From NCBI GenBank assembly GCA_963824985.1, contig CAWGRQ010000007.1:23044-87043 (forward strand): a DNA stretch of 64,000 nt, written 5' to 3'. This document shows, one piece after another, positions 1 to 9,753 of this stretch (the stretch's first letter is position 1; each line of letters opens with the position of its first letter). Under the pieces are notes generated by a model that saw only the letters and a program-made list of their open reading frames with translations, did no database searches and was not told where the DNA came from. The position numbers and the translations under genes are program-made. The stretch is from JAFNAG01 sp963824985. Its GTDB lineage: Bacteria > Acidobacteriota > UBA6911.

Positions 1-466
1 TGACACAACCGGGTTCTGCCAGAATGGGAGTGAAGGCGCGGACCGTTTTCCCATCAAGAATGGTGCGCGTCGCGGAACTCAGGGTCCCGGGCTGCGCATG
101 TTTCTGAGCGCCCGTGTGGCACATACTGCAAGCGGGCGCCCCTGCATCGAGTTGCCGGCCGATCTCCCGAGGGTTTGTCGAGAGCCTGACCTGGCCCTGA
201 TGATTGACAATTCGGATCTCTTTGATGCGAGTGTCACGGCTTACGTGTTCAATCGTGCTGAGGATTTGATCGCGGCGATTCTGCATCATCCCGTCACGCA
301 AGGCGCTTTGCAGCGTGTCGCTCGCCAGTGACAGCCCCCGTTGAACCTCGTCCAGCAGCCAGGACTGCTGCCAGCGCAAGGACACCCAGGTGAAAGAGAT
401 CTGCAGAGCCGTCAGCAAAAACACCATCAACAATATCAGCTCAAATGCAACGCTCCTGGTTCGCAT
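1..466 (-). CDS. N-terminal part of a membrane sensor protein with haem c motif (runs off window)
   Basis: No stop appears in this minus-strand frame before the window edge, so only the first ~155 residues are seen. They start at an ATG with an AGGA-type ribosome site just upstream. Residues ~8-27 form one hydrophobic segment, followed by a helical extracytoplasmic stretch and a CSMCH haem c attachment motif. The fragment ends at ILAEPGCV, the usual lead-in to a second CxxCH. Delta-proteobacterial and acidobacterial haem-containing sensor kinases begin this way, so a histidine kinase or chemoreceptor with a periplasmic redox sensor is likely. The output domain lies outside the window. Confidence 0.65.
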   Translation of the reverse strand, partial: MRTRSVAFELILLMVFLLTALQISFTWVSLRWQQSWLLDEVQRGLSLASDTLQSALRDGMMQNRRDQILSTIEHVSRDTRIKEIRIVNHQGQVRLSTNPREIGRQLDAGAPACSMCHTGAQKHAQPGTLSSATRTILDGKTVRAFTPILAEPGCV

Positions 467-656
467 GCTTCCTGCACTCCCGCACACCTCAAGACTTCTT
501 CGCAGAAATCGATCAGATTGGAGTATAAAGCAATCGAAGTCCGAGACAAGCGCAAAGAAAGACGGCATGCGGCGACTTTGCGGGCAATGCGATGCGGGAT
601 TGCCGCAAGCAGGGGGTAGCACTCGTACTGGGGAATGGGTGACCCGCCCGCCGGGC

Positions 657-2015
657 TCAGCGCCGGTAGCGCAACATTACGTACGGATACGAAGCGCCAC
701 CGATCCCGGTGGTTTGATCGAGGTAGGGGCCTGGAAACATATGGGAGAATCCCAATCCGAGCTCGATGTGTTTCGAATACGTGTAAGTTGCGTAGCCGTC
801 CACCTCGGCGCCTATCCGCCTGCTGGTCGCGTTAGGATTTTGCAACACTTTTGTGCCATCTTTCGCATAGAGGTAATCTTGCCGTGTTGCCAGCCAGAAG
901 TCATGGTATTCCAGGTTGAGTGTCCACTTCTCGACCGGCTTCCATTCCATCTTGGCCGAAAGATCGCGAATGTTGCGCCACCCGATTCGGTCAAGCGTCC
1001 CGAGCTTGTCGTGACCGGTGGGATATAACTGGTCGAAAGTGTAGTGCCACCCATCGTGAGGGTCACCGTCGCCGGATGCGGCATTGAACTCGGCTGCCAG
1101 CCGTATTGATTTAAGCGCGACCGGAAGCCTGTAGCCGAGTTGCCAGTGTCCAGCCCAGGCGCGCACAGGATCGCTCGAGACATGGCCGGTCTGATATGCC
1201 AATTCAACCCTGTAGTCGAATTCAGGGGGCAGTTTTCCAATCACTCGCGTGCCTATGGTGTAGATGCACAGATTGCCGATGGTACCTGACTCGCCGAGTG
1301 CATGGGAGTTGGTTTTCACCAGGAGGTAGGCATCCACGGTATTTGCCGGTGACCAGGCTGGCAGGTTGATGAACGACGAATAAAAACCGTGGAATTTGTT
1401 GTTAAAGTGGGGACGGTCAAAGCCGCCGTTTTTGGCAACGACCACCGCAGATGTGAACGCATCCAGCTGGATTCCGGTCTTTTTATACGTGAACCGTGCA
1501 GCATCGAAGGCCCGACCGACATTGCCCCAGTTTGAGTTGCCGATCATCCGGCCATTTCCGAAGAGAAGCTCCTGGCGTCCAACCCGAAATCCCCAGGGGC
1601 CGTTTTCCGTATGGCCAAGCTCGACGTAGCCCCGGTGAAAATCAAAAGGATCCTCAACGGATCCTGGAACCGGACTTCTGCCGTATCCCGGTGCGCGCGA
1701 GTCTTGCCCCTCCAGGAAGAATCGAAGCCAGCTTCTGACTTCGATGGTGGCGTTCAAACGCAACCGACTCAGGTAGTAGGTGTCGTCGCGGCCGGGAATG
1801 AAGTCAATGCCGGTATAGGTCTCGAGCCGGCCGCGAAGGTCGACCCCCAGCTTGAACCATTTGGGCTTCACATTCAGCTGATCCTGAATGGCAGCCGGGG
1901 CTGATTGCTCAACCGGCGGAGACGCATTCCCCGTATCTTGTGCCGCGCCGGAACACTCCCGTCCAGCTGCCGGCGAAAGCAGGAAGAAAGACAAGATGCA
2001 GAGTATCGGTCTCAT
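657..2015 (-). CDS. Alginate-export-type outer-membrane beta-barrel protein
   Basis: About 452 residues. An N-terminal signal peptide (hydrophobic run after MRPILCILSF, residues 1-22) is followed by alternating amphipathic strands rich in aromatic residues, including FRVGRQELLFGNGR and repeated Y/W-ended strands. The last residues YPYVMLRYRR form a typical outer-membrane terminal strand. This pattern fits the Alginate_exp/porin-like family, which forms a channel for acidic or hydrophobic solutes; no substrate can be assigned. The start was chosen so that the signal peptide is N-terminal, although the ribosome site is weak. A MITE-like element sits directly upstream and may have separated the gene from its original promoter. 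Confidence 0.7.
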   Translation of the reverse strand: MRPILCILSFFLLSPAAGRECSGAAQDTGNASPPVEQSAPAAIQDQLNVKPKWFKLGVDLRGRLETYTGIDFIPGRDDTYYLSRLRLNATIEVRSWLRFFLEGQDSRAPGYGRSPVPGSVEDPFDFHRGYVELGHTENGPWGFRVGRQELLFGNGRMIGNSNWGNVGRAFDAARFTYKKTGIQLDAFTSAVVVAKNGGFDRPHFNNKFHGFYSSFINLPAWSPANTVDAYLLVKTNSHALGESGTIGNLCIYTIGTRVIGKLPPEFDYRVELAYQTGHVSSDPVRAWAGHWQLGYRLPVALKSIRLAAEFNAASGDGDPHDGWHYTFDQLYPTGHDKLGTLDRIGWRNIRDLSAKMEWKPVEKWTLNLEYHDFWLATRQDYLYAKDGTKVLQNPNATSRRIGAEVDGYATYTYSKHIELGLGFSHMFPGPYLDQTTGIGGASYPYVMLRYRR

Positions 2016-2062
2016 GGTTGATGCGCCAGGAGGACATCCTTCCCGGAATCCTGCCTCTGTGA

Positions 2063-2269
2063 GCAACTGTTTAGCCGATGCTTAACAGCAGAACGCAAAG
2101 ACGCAAGGACGCAAGGACGCAAAGGGAACCCTTTCGGTTCGTGGGCGTGGGCGGCCTTCGGCCGCATTCTTGGACGAACCGCGCGAGAAAGCGCGGGCAG
2201 CGGCGATCTTTGTGTCCTTGCGTCTTTGCGTTTTAATTCTTCATCCATTATATTTGGCTAAACAATTAC
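2063..2269. mobile_element. MITE-like element, copy 1 (~207 bp)
   Basis: Near-identical terminal inverted repeats GCAACTGTTTAGCC (left) and GTAATTGTTTAGCC (right, reverse complement) bound an inner palindrome built from AACGCAAAGACGCAAGG and its complement. A perfect direct repeat CCTCTGTGA flanks it at 2054-2062 and 2269-2277, an 8-9 bp target duplication. No transposase is encoded. A second copy lies at 25357-25638 with a different target duplication. Internal ORFs are fortuitous. Confidence 0.8.
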
Positions 2270-2288
2270 CTCTGTGATTGATTCGAGT

Positions 2289-3898
2289 TTAGTGCCATTC
2301 CCATTCGATATATCCTGGCTTTACGTCGGTCATTGCGTTGACGATCAACTCAACGAGACCGCCGTACAGTATTTTCTGTTTCTCCCATAGGTCGTAGTAG
2401 GCAAGCAGATCGCGGAATTGTCCCTTGCAATTGCTGCAAGGGGCGCACAGGTATTTGGGATATGGCCGGATCCAGACAATCGGCGAAGGCGTTGAGGATC
2501 TGCTCGAGTTTCTTCCGGCCGGCAACGTGAAAGCGCCAGTCCGGGAAATTGTTGCCGCTCATGATGGCAAAACCGCTCCCGCCGCCGCAGCAGTAATTAT
2601 CCACACCGTGGGGCTCCATCTCCCTGAACAGCGGGCAGATCTTGCGCACAATCTCCCGCTGCGGTTCGACCACGCCCATGAGCCGTACCAGATTGCAAGG
2701 GTCGTGCAGCGTGACGGGGAAATTGTTACGGCTCGGATCGAGCCTGATGCGCCCGTTCATGACGATGTCGCGCAGGAGCGTCATGGAGCTCTCGCGCGGG
2801 ATGTTCAAGTCTCCGGTCAGCACACGATCGGCGATGACCGAGAGCGCTTTGTGCGCGTGGCCGCATTCGCCCAGGACGATCTTCTTGACCCCCAGCTTTT
2901 TGGCGGCTTCCGCGTGTTTGATCGCCACGCGCGCGAACTGTGCATCGTCGTACCAGAGCCCGTAGTTAATAGAATCGTAGCCCGCGATCTCGGATGAAAG
3001 CGTCCAGGTGATCCCGGCAGCATTGAGAATTACGGCAAAGGCTCCGGGGTTTTCCGGCCAGGCCAGGATTTCTCCGGCATTGTGGATCAACAGCACATCG
3101 GCCCCCGCGACGTCCCAGGGTGTTTTCACTTCGATTCCGGTCTTTTCGGTCGTGTCCTCGTCGATGAACTCAATGTTGTCCTTGACGACGATCGCATTCA
3201 TCCCGGTTGAGGATCCTACCTTGAGCTGGAGCATGGAACCGGTGTCGTGGAGCTCTTTCGCGGCGATGCCCATTTCCTGGCTGAAGAGCTTTCTCAATTC
3301 GTGCGCTACGAGGCCGTTGTCGGCGCCGATCGGACAGGTCTGAGCGCAGCGTCGGCAGAGATTGCAGCGATAGGAGAGTTCGATCAGACGCGCGACCAGG
3401 GGCCAGTTGAGCACGATGTCGCCGTGCTGCCAGGCGGAAACCAGGCCGCCGTGCTTTACGTGCTTGTAATAGAGCCGGCGCATCATTTCCGAACGGAAAG
3501 TGGGCCGATAGAGCTCATTGTTCCCGCTCGCCTCGAAGATGTGGCAGGCTTCCGAGCAGGTCTGGCATCTGGCGCAGTGCTCCATCGTCAGAAGGAGCGG
3601 CTGGAGGAAGGTCCAGTTGTTCTCCTTCGTGAACAGTTTTTCCAGGCCCGAGAGGAACTTCGCGACCAGCGCGTTCTCTTCCTGCTTGGTCTTCGGCTGC
3701 GGGATGTTCACCGCGCAGGTGTCGTCCAGAATGCATTCATACTTTTCCCGGATCTGCTCCGAGAGCGGTGTCCAGTTGTGGTCCTGCGCCGGATCGGCAA
3801 GGGGATACGGCAGCGCGCATGAGATCTTCGTTCTCGAGGTGGGTCAGAGGCGTCTTCTCCGGCCGCGACATATCGCTCAACTTGATCTTGTCCTTCAT
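2289..3898 (-). CDS. HdrD-like iron-sulfur oxidoreductase (TmcB/DsrK family), frameshifted
   Basis: Heterodisulfide-reductase-D-like cytoplasmic electron-transfer subunit. Two [4Fe-4S] motifs are visible (CARCQTCSEAC and CNLCRRCAQTC), then two cysteine-rich CCG-type segments (HDPCNLVRLMG with NYCCGGGSG, and CAPCSNCKG). The gene begins at MKDKIKLSDM, whose ATG overlaps the stop of the NarI-like gene (ATGA), so the two are translationally coupled. Two single-base shifts break the frame, near 3812 (one extra G) and near 2480. Restoring them gives ~536 residues. Together with its membrane partner it resembles Tmc/Hme/DsrMK modules that exchange electrons between menaquinone and a cytoplasmic thiol or disulfide carrier. 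Its position beside sat suggests a role in sulfate respiration. Confidence 0.7.
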
Positions 3899-4835
3899 TT
3901 CTTTACCTCCTGCGCCGGATTGGTCGAGGCGACTTGCGCCCAGGTTTTCTTGCCGTCCGCTCCCATGTGCGCAGCGGCCCATGTCGGCCGGTAAGTCAGG
4001 TATTCGGCCACCTGCGCTTCGAGTCTTCCGCGCCTGCGATTGGGTGCATCGTCCCAGCGCACCGAATGGTAGGTGAAATACTTCGCAATGAAATGGGACA
4101 TGTGCGTCATGGGGAATGTAGGCGACGAGGATCGCAGCAAGGAATAATCCCGCGGCCAGCGGCCCGGGAATTTCAAGGCTGGTGTCGAAGGTGAGAAGTC
4201 CCTTGCAGAGGGCAAGAATGTCGGGGGGCGGAGGATGCGCGCGCAAGGTAGGCTGCGGACAACGTTACGAAGGTGACAATGAAAAACAGGAGGTTAAAAA
4301 TATCGCCCGCCGTAGTGTAGATCCTGAGGTCTTTGTCGGTCAGGCGGCGCACCAGCAAGGCCCAGAGCCCCCAGGACAGCAAGCGCCAGTCCGGCCATCC
4401 CCATGAGTTTATAGAGAAGATACCCAGCGGTCCCCAGGGGTCCGGCCATCAGGCTGGGATAAGGATGGATAGCGCGGCGCCGAGCACCAAGCAGCCCCAG
4501 TGCCCCGATCAGGAGGTACAGCCCGAAGTGGAAGGGGAAGGAACGGTACCATAACTTCCGGTTGAACTCATACAGCCCCTTCAGGAAGAGCATTTCGGGC
4601 ACCATGAACTTGAGTTCGCCCAGGAGGTTGAAATGGGGCTTCTTGGTCCACCAGTCGACCTCCTCGAAGTATGAACCGCCGTGATTCACTCGATCCGGAT
4701 TCTTCGTGGGGCACCGGATACAAGCTCCCAGCGCAGATGGATCGGCGTTCTCGCGAACCTGAGTATGCGAACGATGCAGGCGAGCAGGAACACAGCCGCG
4801 GCGGCGTAAATAATCACAAACAGAAAAATCGTCAT
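3895..4835 (-). CDS. NarI/DsrM-like cytochrome b membrane subunit, multiply frameshifted
   Basis: Reconstructed ~313-residue membrane protein. The true N-terminus MTIFLFVIIYAAAAVFL follows a GGAGG-type ribosome site. It then reads HLRWELYPV, YFEEVDWWTK and several transmembrane segments (IGALGLLG, DIFNLLFFIVTFVTL, AAGLFLAAILVAYIP). The HLRWELYPV...EEVDWW signature is typical of gamma-subunit cytochromes in Tmc/Hme complexes, where His residues ligate two haems b and quinol is oxidised or reduced. The frame shifts about five times (near 4730, 4690, 4350, 4245 and 4110), each by single bases with no internal stops, which points to consensus errors. It pairs with the HdrD-like gene downstream. 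Confidence 0.65.
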
Positions 4836-4965
4836 CACTCCTCCCCCAATGGACGGAGATCAGACCCGCGGGAAGGCCCGTCGCCCGCGCACCCTCCGTT
4901 GCGGAGAGTGGCGGGGAAGCAGGCCTTCCACGGGGCAGTGACACAAGGGTGGAAACATGGCCAGC

Positions 4966-6234
4966 CTATGTCTTCTTGGCTTCACCGGTTGCCGCGCTGT
5001 GCAGTTTTATTTCCACTTTCTCTTCAAGACCGTCGTAATAGGCCTTCAGCACGGCGATGACCTCGGGCCTGGAGAACTCCGGCGGCACGGGTTTGCCCTC
5101 GCTCATGAGCTTGCGGAGCAGGGTGCCGGAGAGCAACAGTCTGGCGCCGCCCTTGTAGTTGCCGTTTTCGTCGATGACGGCTTTGCTTTCATGCGGGCAA
5201 GTCTTCATCGAAGCCATGCTGCCGCACTCGTAGCAGTAAAAGGTCCAGTCCATGCACAGGGGCCGGAGGACAAGGGCGTCCGTCGGAATCTCATTAAAGA
5301 TCTTCTGCGCATCGAACGGGCCGTAGTAGTCTCCGACGCCGGCGTGGTCGCGCCCGACGATAAGGTGGGAACAGCCGTAGTTCTGACGAAACACGGCATG
5401 GAGTAGAGCCTCGCGCGGTCCGGCGTACCGCATTTCCATGGGGTAACCACCCTGAATCACGCGATCCTTGCGGAAGTACTTGTTGACCAGCGCGTCGATG
5501 GCTTGCACGCGGACCTCCGCCGGTATGTCGCCGGGCTTGAGCTTGCCCACGAGCTGGTGAATGTAAACACCATCGCAAACCTCAATGGCCACCCAAGCCA
5601 GGTAGGCATGAGAACCGTGCATGGGATTCCGCAGCTGGAGGGCGGCCACCGTGCTCCAGCCGCGCTCTTCAAAAAGCCTCCGCGATTCGGCGGGGCGCTG
5701 GTAAATGCCCTTGAACATTTCCGGGTAGTACAATTCGGAAAGCACCTTCACGGGCCCCGCCAGATTAATGGGGCCCTGCTCCATCACCTTCTGAACGCCA
5801 GGATGGGCGGGATCGTTGGTTCGGAACACCTGCTTGCATTCGTGCTCCTTATTGATGGCGTATTTCTCGGTGAGCTTCATGGTCCCCATGATCGATTCGG
5901 TCTCGGTGTCCCACAGCGCCACCTCCTCGCCGATCTTAATAGAATTGGCCAGGCCTTCGTCGGCCGACAGGGTGATGGGAATGGGCCAGAACAGGCCTTT
6001 CTTGCTGGGCATGCTTAAGGTATCGCAGCAGCCCTGCCAATCCGCCTTATTCATGAATCCATCCAGCGGCGTGAACGCTCCAATCCCCATCATGATCAAA
6101 TCACCGGCTTCCCGGGTCGTCATTGGCACCCTTTTCAATCCCATGGCTTTCTTCAGTTCTGCCTGCCTGGATTCAGATTCGAGAAGAAGCACCTTCAGTT
6201 CAGGACTCCCATGCGGTGGTACTAGCTTACTCAT
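4966..6234 (-). CDS. sat: Dissimilatory sulfate adenylyltransferase (ATP sulfurylase)
   Basis: 422 residues, intact. Catalyses ATP + sulfate to APS + pyrophosphate, the activation step of sulfate respiration, in the cytoplasm. The active-site segment LQLRNPMHGSHAYL is a variant of QxRNPxHxxH, followed by GRDHAGVGDYYGPFDA. The cysteine/histidine metal site CYECGSMASMKTCPH is characteristic of sulfate-reducer Sat. The start MSKLVPPHG was chosen over a longer reading because GGAGG lies just upstream. It is transcribed on the minus strand behind the small DsrD-like gene and ahead of the NarI/HdrD-like pair. Confidence 0.95.
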   Translation of the reverse strand: MSKLVPPHGSPELKVLLLESESRQAELKKAMGLKRVPMTTREAGDLIMMGIGAFTPLDGFMNKADWQGCCDTLSMPSKKGLFWPIPITLSADEGLANSIKIGEEVALWDTETESIMGTMKLTEKYAINKEHECKQVFRTNDPAHPGVQKVMEQGPINLAGPVKVLSELYYPEMFKGIYQRPAESRRLFEERGWSTVAALQLRNPMHGSHAYLAWVAIEVCDGVYIHQLVGKLKPGDIPAEVRVQAIDALVNKYFRKDRVIQGGYPMEMRYAGPREALLHAVFRQNYGCSHLIVGRDHAGVGDYYGPFDAQKIFNEIPTDALVLRPLCMDWTFYCYECGSMASMKTCPHESKAVIDENGNYKGGARLLLSGTLLRKLMSEGKPVPPEFSRPEVIAVLKAYYDGLEEKVEIKLHSAATGEAKKT

Positions 6235-6519
6235 AGCGATCCTCCTACGGTTGGTTAAGAACGCGCGCGGCCCGCCCCGACATGGAACTCGGAAACGCTG
6301 CCGCCCTCGGAAAATAAAAACCATTGTGACCAGAATAAAAGCACTCGAACAAAACATGAAACTCTGCCCGGGCACGCCGCGCTGATTGCGCGGCGGAGAG
6401 ATCTGCCTGGCGGCCCTGGCCGCTTGAGCGGTGTGGCACCCGGGCCTCGATGAAACGTGCCATAGGATGGCTCCAGTTTCCCAGAGAAAAGCACATGGTG
6501 GAAATTATGCCCAGGCGAA

Positions 6520-6777
6520 TCAGACAATATCCGATGCCGCGCCCTCTTTGTGGGGAAGCTGAATATAGGATCCGCCGAAGTAACCGTACACGCAGCGGCC
6601 TGAGTCCATGAGCGACCGAATGGCCTGTTTACAATCCTCTTTGTTGCAGGCTTCCTCGCCGTACTTGGCAATCATAGCCTTAGTCAGGTCGCCGGCCTTG
6701 AGATTTTTCTTGCCGGTGCACTCCTCGACCATGCGATACATCTCGTCTGCCAGCGTCTCGATTGGAATCTTGGTCAT
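6520..6777 (-). CDS. Small winged-helix protein, DsrD-like
   Basis: 85 residues, starting at MTKIPIE with GGAGG eight bases upstream. The last third, KQAIRSLMDSGRCVYGYFGG, has the pattern of DsrD (KKILTALxN...VLEYWSSGS): a helix, then a two-stranded wing with an aromatic/Gly/Ser turn. DsrD-type proteins activate or regulate sulfite reductase in reductive-type organisms. This assignment rests on a by-eye match only; a generic winged-helix regulator is possible. It is the first gene of the minus-strand unit leading to sat, and a divergent promoter region separates it from the PEP-synthase-like gene at 7141. Confidence 0.45.
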   Translation of the reverse strand: MTKIPIETLADEMYRMVEECTGKKNLKAGDLTKAMIAKYGEEACNKEDCKQAIRSLMDSGRCVYGYFGGSYIQLPHKEGAASDIV

Positions 6778-7140
6778 CTGGAAAGCCTCCAAGGCAAGGG
6801 CTCACATTCGCCGTTGGGATAAACGATTATCCAGGGGGTGTGAGTCCGATTCATCAGCTTCGAACCGTGGAACCACTAGCTCAGTAAATCGATTAACCTT
6901 TAACGTATGCAACTATATACCAGATTACATAGATTTGAGGAAGAAGTTTTTTGAATCATTCTGATTAACGGAGGCGGGTGCCGCCGGACGCGATCTTGCG
7001 TGCGAGCAGTCGGACCGGGATTGACATTCCAACCTCTTCGCCCTCATAATTTCCGCGGATTCGGAGCTCATGCCTTTATCTCTGGAATATCGATCTCCCG
7101 GGGGCCGGCCCCAGCCGCATGAATCAACCAGGAGACGCTC
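6778..7140. promoter_or_regulatory. Divergent intergenic region (sat side / PEP-synthase-like side)
   Basis: 363 bp without a credible gene, between divergently read units. It contains the 15-bp motif described at 6892 and an AT-rich stretch at ~6900-6960, the only one nearby and a likely place for promoters. I could not fix -35/-10 boxes. Confidence 0.45.
6892..6906. promoter_or_regulatory. Candidate operator ATTAACCTTTAACGT
   Basis: A TTAA-N3-TTAA dyad. It matches ATTAAGGGTTAACGT at 45671-45685, upstream of the MarR-type gene and aprBA, at 12 of 15 positions, all differences being in the spacer. Both sites stand in divergent intergenic regions of sulfate-reduction units. The TTAA spacing is three bases, not the four expected for Rex. 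Confidence 0.35.
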
Positions 7141-9693
7141 ATGGAGTTTCTCTCAAAATTCTTCCGGCGCAACAAGGAACCGCATTCCAGCCTGGACAGG
7201 CGGATCGCCTGTTTTCGGGAGGTGCTGCACGCCAACAACGCGGCGCTCGGATTCATCGCCGATATTCAGGAGGCGCTGGAGGCTCACGGACCCAATACCG
7301 CTGTTGATGTGGGCCGGATGGTTACAGGTGTGACCGTCCAGACTTATCGCATGGTATCGAATCTGATGCGCATGACCGGCGAGAAGTATCAAGACCTGCT
7401 TCCGCGTTTCAATGACCTCAAGACGAAACTTGCCAGCCAGGTCGAGTTGACTCCCGCGGTGAGGCCCGTCGGACTGGTTGTGCCGCTTGCTGAAGTCGGC
7501 CCGTCTCTGGGCGATGCGGTAGGCCAGAAGAGTGCTTACCTGGGCGAAGCGCGGCGCATTTTGAAGGATCACGTGCCTGATGGATTTGCGACTACCGTGG
7601 AGGCCTATCGCGCCTTCATGAAGGTCGATGAGCTCGCCGCTCGTATCGCGACGGTGTTGGAATCCCTGCACCATGGCGACGTTGCCGCGTGCTTCGAGGC
7701 GTCTGCAAGGATCGAGCAGATGATCGAACAGTGCCGCGTGCCCGATTTGGTGGTTCAAGCCATCGAGGCTGCGGTATCCGGGCTTCCCGGGGGCTCAGCC
7801 ATCCGGTTGGCCGTGCGCTCGAGTGCCCTCCAGGAGGGTGGGCCCGAAGTGTCTTTTGCCGGCCAATATCGGTCGATGTTGAACATTCCTCCAGACGGAA
7901 TTGTGGATGCCTTCCGGCGGGTGGTCGCGAGCAAATACTCGCCGCAAGCCATCACTTACCGGCTGGAACGCGGGTTCAAGGATGCCGAGGTGGCGATGTG
8001 CTGCTGCATCATTACGATGGTGGATGCAGTGGCGGCGGGGGTATTGTACAGCTCGTTCCCGACCTCATCCGGACTCAGGACTCTCCTTCAAGCGGTTCGC
8101 GGGTTAGGGCTTACTGCGGTCGACGGCTCGGCCGAGCCCAGCACTTTCATTCTGGACCGCTCGTCGCGCAGGGTCCTCGAAGTGAAGCCAGGGTTGCAGA
8201 CAGTGCTTCTGCGGCGCGCTCCGATCGTCGGTACTGAGAAAGTTCCCGTCGAGGAAAATTACCGTCGCGTTCCGGCCGTGACTTCGCAACAGGCCCTGCT
8301 GATAGCCGAGCTCGCGTGGCAACTCGAAGCTGCTCTGCGGACGCCTCTGGATATCGAGTGGGCCATTGATCGTGACGGCCGCCCGTTCATCCTCCAGCTG
8401 CGCCCGCTTTCCGACATCTCGAAGCGGGACGGTGGAACCCGCAAAGCGAGAATTGGCGGCGCGCGGGTTTTGATCGACAACGGCACAAGAGCGAGTGGTG
8501 GAGCCGGATCCGGACCGGTTTATCGTGTTTCAACCGACCTGGATATTCTTCGCTGTCCTCAGGGCTCTGTGATCACCTTGTGTGAGGCGAACCCGCGCTA
8601 TGCGGTGCTTTTGCCGCAGATCGCGGCGATCGTCGCCGACATGGGCGAAGTAACGGGACATCTGGCGACGGTCGCACGCGAACTGCACGTGCCGGCCCTT
8701 TTTGCGACGCGCCACGGCACGGAGATCCTGCACCAGGGAATGACGGTCACCGTAGATGCTGATGCGGGAGTCGTATATGCCGGGCGGGTCGATGCCGCAC
8801 TTGCCGCGGCCGTCCGGAATCCTGTCAGTTCCCAACGGAACCCGAACCTCGAGTTGCTGCAGTCCGTTTCCAACCTGATCATTCCCTTGACGATGCGAGA
8901 CCGACTTGCCAGCGGCTATTCTCCCAGAAAATGCAAGACTATTCACGACATCATTCGGTTCTGTCACCAGGCTACCATCGAAGCCATGTTCGATATGGGT
9001 GACAGAGCCATGAGAAACGGCGGCGAACTCCGGCGGCTGGTCTCGGCGGTGCCGATCGATTGCCGCATTTTCGATTTCGGAGGCGGTTTGAAACCGCGAA
9101 CCGCCGAAGTCAAGGTGACGCTGGAGGAAGTCGTCTGCCGTCCCATGCGCATGCTGTGGCAAGGAATGACCGACCCGCGGATTCATTGGCGGCAGCCGCG
9201 GCCGGTCTCCCTTCGAGGCTTCCTATCCGCGGTAGTGGACTACAATTTCGACATGGATGCCCGGGTCAGACCGATGGGGGAGCCATCCTATGCTTTCGTC
9301 ACGCCCGAATACCTGAATCTGAACTCGCGCATCGGCTATCATTTCTCCACTGTCGACGCCCGCATCTGCGAGACGGTCGAATCTAATTATGCTTCTTTTC
9401 GATTCGTGGGCGGATCGACCGGCATCGAACAGCGCAGCCGCCGTGCCACGCTTATTCAACGGCTGCTTGCAGCATGCGGATTTGAGACAGACTGCCGGGC
9501 CGATCTGGTGAACGCGCGGATCCGCCACCGTCCGGCGCAGGAGATGGACGAGGCCCTCTTCGAGGTCGGGATTCTCATGGCGTATGTCAACCATTTGGAT
9601 ATGGCTCTAGTCTCCGATGCAGTAATGAAGGTGTATGAGGATGCTTTTCTGGCGGGCAACTATGGTTTCAAGGGTGAGGGTGATCGGACTTGA
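7141..9693 (+). CDS. PEP-synthase-like protein 1: helical N-domain, ATP-grasp, phospho-His, novel C-domain
   Basis: 850 residues after a GGAG ribosome site. Residues ~1-110 form a helical module. ~112-425 is a PPDK/PEP-synthase-type ATP-grasp (VGQKSAYLGE at 128, VRSSALQEGG, FAGQYRSMLN, DIEWAIDRDG ending in LQLRP). ~470-550 is the swivelling domain with the presumed phosphohistidine H507 in VTGHLATVAREL. From ~570 the PEP-binding TIM barrel is replaced by the family's C-terminal module: C598-x3-HD(602-603)-x5-H609, IFDFGGGL, GYHFSTVD and YASFRFVGG. RSSALQEGG departs from the usual RSSA..ED, so ATP binding may be weakened. It is therefore not a true PEP synthase; ATP-dependent phosphotransfer to an unknown acceptor is my inference. 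The next gene is a receiver. Confidence 0.8.
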   Translation: MEFLSKFFRRNKEPHSSLDRRIACFREVLHANNAALGFIADIQEALEAHGPNTAVDVGRMVTGVTVQTYRMVSNLMRMTGEKYQDLLPRFNDLKTKLASQVELTPAVRPVGLVVPLAEVGPSLGDAVGQKSAYLGEARRILKDHVPDGFATTVEAYRAFMKVDELAARIATVLESLHHGDVAACFEASARIEQMIEQCRVPDLVVQAIEAAVSGLPGGSAIRLAVRSSALQEGGPEVSFAGQYRSMLNIPPDGIVDAFRRVVASKYSPQAITYRLERGFKDAEVAMCCCIITMVDAVAAGVLYSSFPTSSGLRTLLQAVRGLGLTAVDGSAEPSTFILDRSSRRVLEVKPGLQTVLLRRAPIVGTEKVPVEENYRRVPAVTSQQALLIAELAWQLEAALRTPLDIEWAIDRDGRPFILQLRPLSDISKRDGGTRKARIGGARVLIDNGTRASGGAGSGPVYRVSTDLDILRCPQGSVITLCEANPRYAVLLPQIAAIVADMGEVTGHLATVARELHVPALFATRHGTEILHQGMTVTVDADAGVVYAGRVDAALAAAVRNPVSSQRNPNLELLQSVSNLIIPLTMRDRLASGYSPRKCKTIHDIIRFCHQATIEAMFDMGDRAMRNGGELRRLVSAVPIDCRIFDFGGGLKPRTAEVKVTLEEVVCRPMRMLWQGMTDPRIHWRQPRPVSLRGFLSAVVDYNFDMDARVRPMGEPSYAFVTPEYLNLNSRIGYHFSTVDARICETVESNYASFRFVGGSTGIEQRSRRATLIQRLLAACGFETDCRADLVNARIRHRPAQEMDEALFEVGILMAYVNHLDMALVSDAVMKVYEDAFLAGNYGFKGEGDRT

Positions 9694-9753
9694 AATATTG
9701 TGATCTCGGTATGCACAGAGTGACCCGAACGTGCGAAAACTGGAGCTGAAGCA

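Noticed and set aside
390..1028. Plus-strand frames opposite the outer-membrane protein gene
   Set aside because: They are antisense shadows with no family features; the minus strand has a signal peptide and a beta-barrel pattern.
2090..2240. GCAAAGACGCAAGGACGCAA tandem look as a possible CRISPR or tandem repeat
   Set aside because: The units are arms of one palindrome within an element that has terminal inverted repeats and target duplications; there are no spacers.
3247..3822. Plus-strand frame of 191 codons opposite the HdrD-like gene
   Set aside because: Antisense to a protein with clear Fe-S motifs; its own composition is not protein-like.
6892..6906. Rex (redox repressor) operator
   Set aside because: The TTAA halves are three bases apart and the flanks lack TTG...CAA; Rex sites have a four-base spacer.
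7141..9693. Annotating the large proteins as phosphoenolpyruvate synthase or pyruvate phosphate dikinase
   Set aside because: The ATP-grasp and phospho-His parts fit, but the C-terminal PEP/pyruvate barrel motifs are missing and replaced by an unrelated conserved module.
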